Under the pieces are notes generated by a model. It made no database searches. It was not told the origin of the DNA and saw nothing but the letters and a program-made list of their open reading frames with translations. Positions 5,102-6,736 of a stretch of DNA of 6,736 nucleotides are shown in pieces. The translations under genes and the position numbers were made by a program. The stretch's first letter is position 1; each line of letters opens with the position of its first letter. Source of the stretch: Tannerella sp. (lineage in GTDB: Bacteria; Bacteroidota; Bacteroidia; Bacteroidales; Tannerellaceae); contig JAITMT010000181.1 in the NCBI GenBank assembly GCA_031277235.1, positions 1 through 6,736 of the forward strand, written 5' to 3'.

Positions 5102-6736
5102 ATGAACAAGAGAAAATTAACATTATTCATTTGCCTCGTCTCCGCTTTCAGCGTTTTTGGGCAGGAAAGCGTGAAATTGGTTCCCGACGGTGAGGCGATA
5201 CAAATTATTGGGACACACTATAGCGTTGACTATAGCAATGGCGATCGTACAGAGACGGTTAATACTAAAAGTAACGCTTTTGACGGCGATTTCAGCACTA
5301 TTTTTGCATCCTACGACCGTTCCTATACCTGGGTTGGACTTGACTTGGGTGAAAAGCATGTTATTACCAAAGTTGCCTTTTGTCCGCGTGGAGAATGGGG
5401 CGTCAGGCTGAGACTGGGCGTGCTGGAAGGTGCCAACTCGCCCGATTTCGGAGACGCCGTTCCGCTGGGCATGATTACGGAAACTCCGCCGGAGAACGTA
5501 ATGACCGAAAAAACGGTTGAAAATTCGCGTGCTTTCCGCTATGTGCGTTATGTCGGACCCAACGATGTGCGCTGCAATATCTCCGAACTGGCTTTCTATG
5601 GCTACCGTTCGGAAGGCAACGATTCAAAACTCACGCAAACGGCTAATATTCCGGATGTTATCATCCATACTGTTGATGCAAGGGAAGTTATGGACAAAGA
5701 GAATTATATCAGGGGAATCGTCTCCTTTATTTCCGAAGACGGGACGCAGTTCTACAGCGACAGTCTGGAAATCAGGGGTAGGGGAAATGCCAGCTGGGAT
5801 TTTCCGAAAAAACCGTACCGGTTGAAACTGTACAATTCGACGTCGCCCTTGGGATTTCCTGCAAAAGCCAAAAACTGGACGCTGATCAATAATTATGGAG
5901 ATAAAACGCTGCTACGCAATCTGTTGGCATTTGATATCAGCAAGCGTTTTGAAATGCCCTACACGCCGGCGGGCAGACCTGTCAATGTGTATTTTAACGG
6001 CGAATACAAGGGCTGCTACCAGTTTTGCGACCATATTGACGTGCGGGAAAATCGCGTGGACGTTGATGAAATGGACGAGGAGGATAATTCGGGTGAAAAA
6101 CTGACGGGTGGCTATCTCGTGGAAGTTGACGCCTACTACTTAACCGAAAAACTCTGGTTTGAATCAAATCGAATAAAAATTCCCGTTACGATTAAATCCC
6201 CTGATGATGATGTGATTACACCTGAACAGAAGGATTATCTCATTAATTATTTCAATATGCTTGAAAATGCCGTTTACAACAGTTCTCCGTCTTTCTACAG
6301 GAATTATCTTGATATTCAGACGTTTGTACGCCATTTCCTGATTGGGGAACTGACGGGCAACACGGATACCTACTGGAGTGTTTACATGTACAAACCGCGT
6401 GGAAACGACCGGTTTTATGTCGGTCCCGTGTGGGATTTTGACATTGCCCTTGAAAACGATAACCGCACTTATCCCATTAATGATAAGACGGATTGGATTA
6501 GCGCGGTAAACGGAAGTTTTCCGAAATGGGATGAGAATATCAAAAATTTCTTTTACAAAATCATCAAAAACGCTCAGCCGGAAATTGTCGATACCTGGAA
6601 ACATTACCGCGACAACGAAGCAATCACGGCTGAAAATCTGGTGAAAACGGTTGATGATTATGCGGCGGAGATTGACGCCTCCCAGCGATTGAATTTCATG
6701 CGCTGGAATATTCTGAATACGCAGGTTCATCAGAAT
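5102..6736 (+). CDS. Exported CotH-family protein with N-terminal discoidin-like domain, 3' end missing
   Basis: The frame is open from ATG 5102 to the window edge, 545 codons without a stop, so the gene continues beyond. Residues 1-20 form a signal peptide (MNKRK, then a hydrophobic core ending SVFG), so the protein is exported to the periplasm or cell surface. Residues about 25-168 resemble an F5/8 type C (discoidin, often carbohydrate-binding) domain: AFDGDFST, WVGLDLG, EGANSPDF, RYVRYVG and NISELAFYGY. From about 190 on comes a CotH domain: LEIRGRGNASWDFPKKPYRLKL (222-243), NWTLINNYGDKTLLRN (258-273), FNGEYKGCY (298-306), GELTGNTDTYW (415-425) and GPVWDFD (441-447). Bacillus CotH is an atypical protein kinase of the spore coat; the WDFD segment is its likely metal-binding, DFG-like site. 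In Bacteroidota, which do not sporulate, the substrate is unknown; surface protein phosphorylation or a glycan-linked role is speculation. It has its own promoter. Confidence 0.92.
   Translation, partial: MNKRKLTLFICLVSAFSVFGQESVKLVPDGEAIQIIGTHYSVDYSNGDRTETVNTKSNAFDGDFSTIFASYDRSYTWVGLDLGEKHVITKVAFCPRGEWGVRLRLGVLEGANSPDFGDAVPLGMITETPPENVMTEKTVENSRAFRYVRYVGPNDVRCNISELAFYGYRSEGNDSKLTQTANIPDVIIHTVDAREVMDKENYIRGIVSFISEDGTQFYSDSLEIRGRGNASWDFPKKPYRLKLYNSTSPLGFPAKAKNWTLINNYGDKTLLRNLLAFDISKRFEMPYTPAGRPVNVYFNGEYKGCYQFCDHIDVRENRVDVDEMDEEDNSGEKLTGGYLVEVDAYYLTEKLWFESNRIKIPVTIKSPDDDVITPEQKDYLINYFNMLENAVYNSSPSFYRNYLDIQTFVRHFLIGELTGNTDTYWSVYMYKPRGNDRFYVGPVWDFDIALENDNRTYPINDKTDWISAVNGSFPKWDENIKNFFYKIIKNAQPEIVDTWKHYRDNEAITAENLVKTVDDYAAEIDASQRLNFMRWNILNTQVHQN

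Noticed and set aside
6164..6730. 188-codon minus-strand open frame near the right edge
   Set aside because: Antisense to the CotH domain, whose motifs are intact in the + frame.

Overview
The window looks like chromosomal DNA of a member of the Bacteroidota, most likely the order Bacteroidales. The evidence is a TTTG-N20-TATATTTG promoter of the Bacteroidota primary-sigma type before the last gene, A-rich leaders without Shine-Dalgarno sequences, moderate G+C, and a typical gene set (short ManC, KDG-type kinase, secreted CotH protein with a discoidin-like domain, stand-alone four-helix-bundle protein). All six genes lie on the + strand. Placement below phylum is inference.

Layout: (1) 1-948 is the 3' part of a mannose-1-phosphate guanylyltransferase gene, which makes GDP-mannose for glycan synthesis. 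(2) 1068-1706 is a multi-pass membrane protein of unknown role with a -7 promoter element in front. It is followed after 21 bp by (3) 1728-2804, a PfkB-family kinase that reads best as 2-dehydro-3-deoxygluconate (KDG) kinase. (4) 2805-3362 is a compact insertion-like unit: a four-helix-bundle (rRNA-intervening-sequence type) protein gene enclosed by purine-rich and pyrimidine-rich arms that are collinear imperfect inverted repeats. (5) 3396-4658 is a LarA-family, nickel-pincer-cofactor type 2-hydroxyacid racemase/epimerase with the main active-site residues in place. (6) 4659-4782 is a repeat-rich spacer with heptamer repeats and a hairpin. (7) 4783-5061 is a small membrane protein. (8) 5102 to the window end is an exported CotH-family protein, still open at the right edge.

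The kinase and LarA homologue make metabolic sense together. Epimerising D-gluconate at C2 gives D-mannonate, mannonate dehydratase turns that into KDG, and KDG kinase makes KDPG. The dehydratase, the KDPG aldolase and the LarB/C/E cofactor-synthesis genes are not in the window, so the substrate is inferred.

The most unusual item is the four-helix-bundle unit. In RNA its arms can pair at three ordered positions, and the innermost helix closes directly against the stop codon and 6 nt before the start codon. The protein gene would then sit in the loop of a large hairpin between two apparently co-transcribed metabolic genes, the same architecture as 23S rRNA intervening sequences but outside rRNA.
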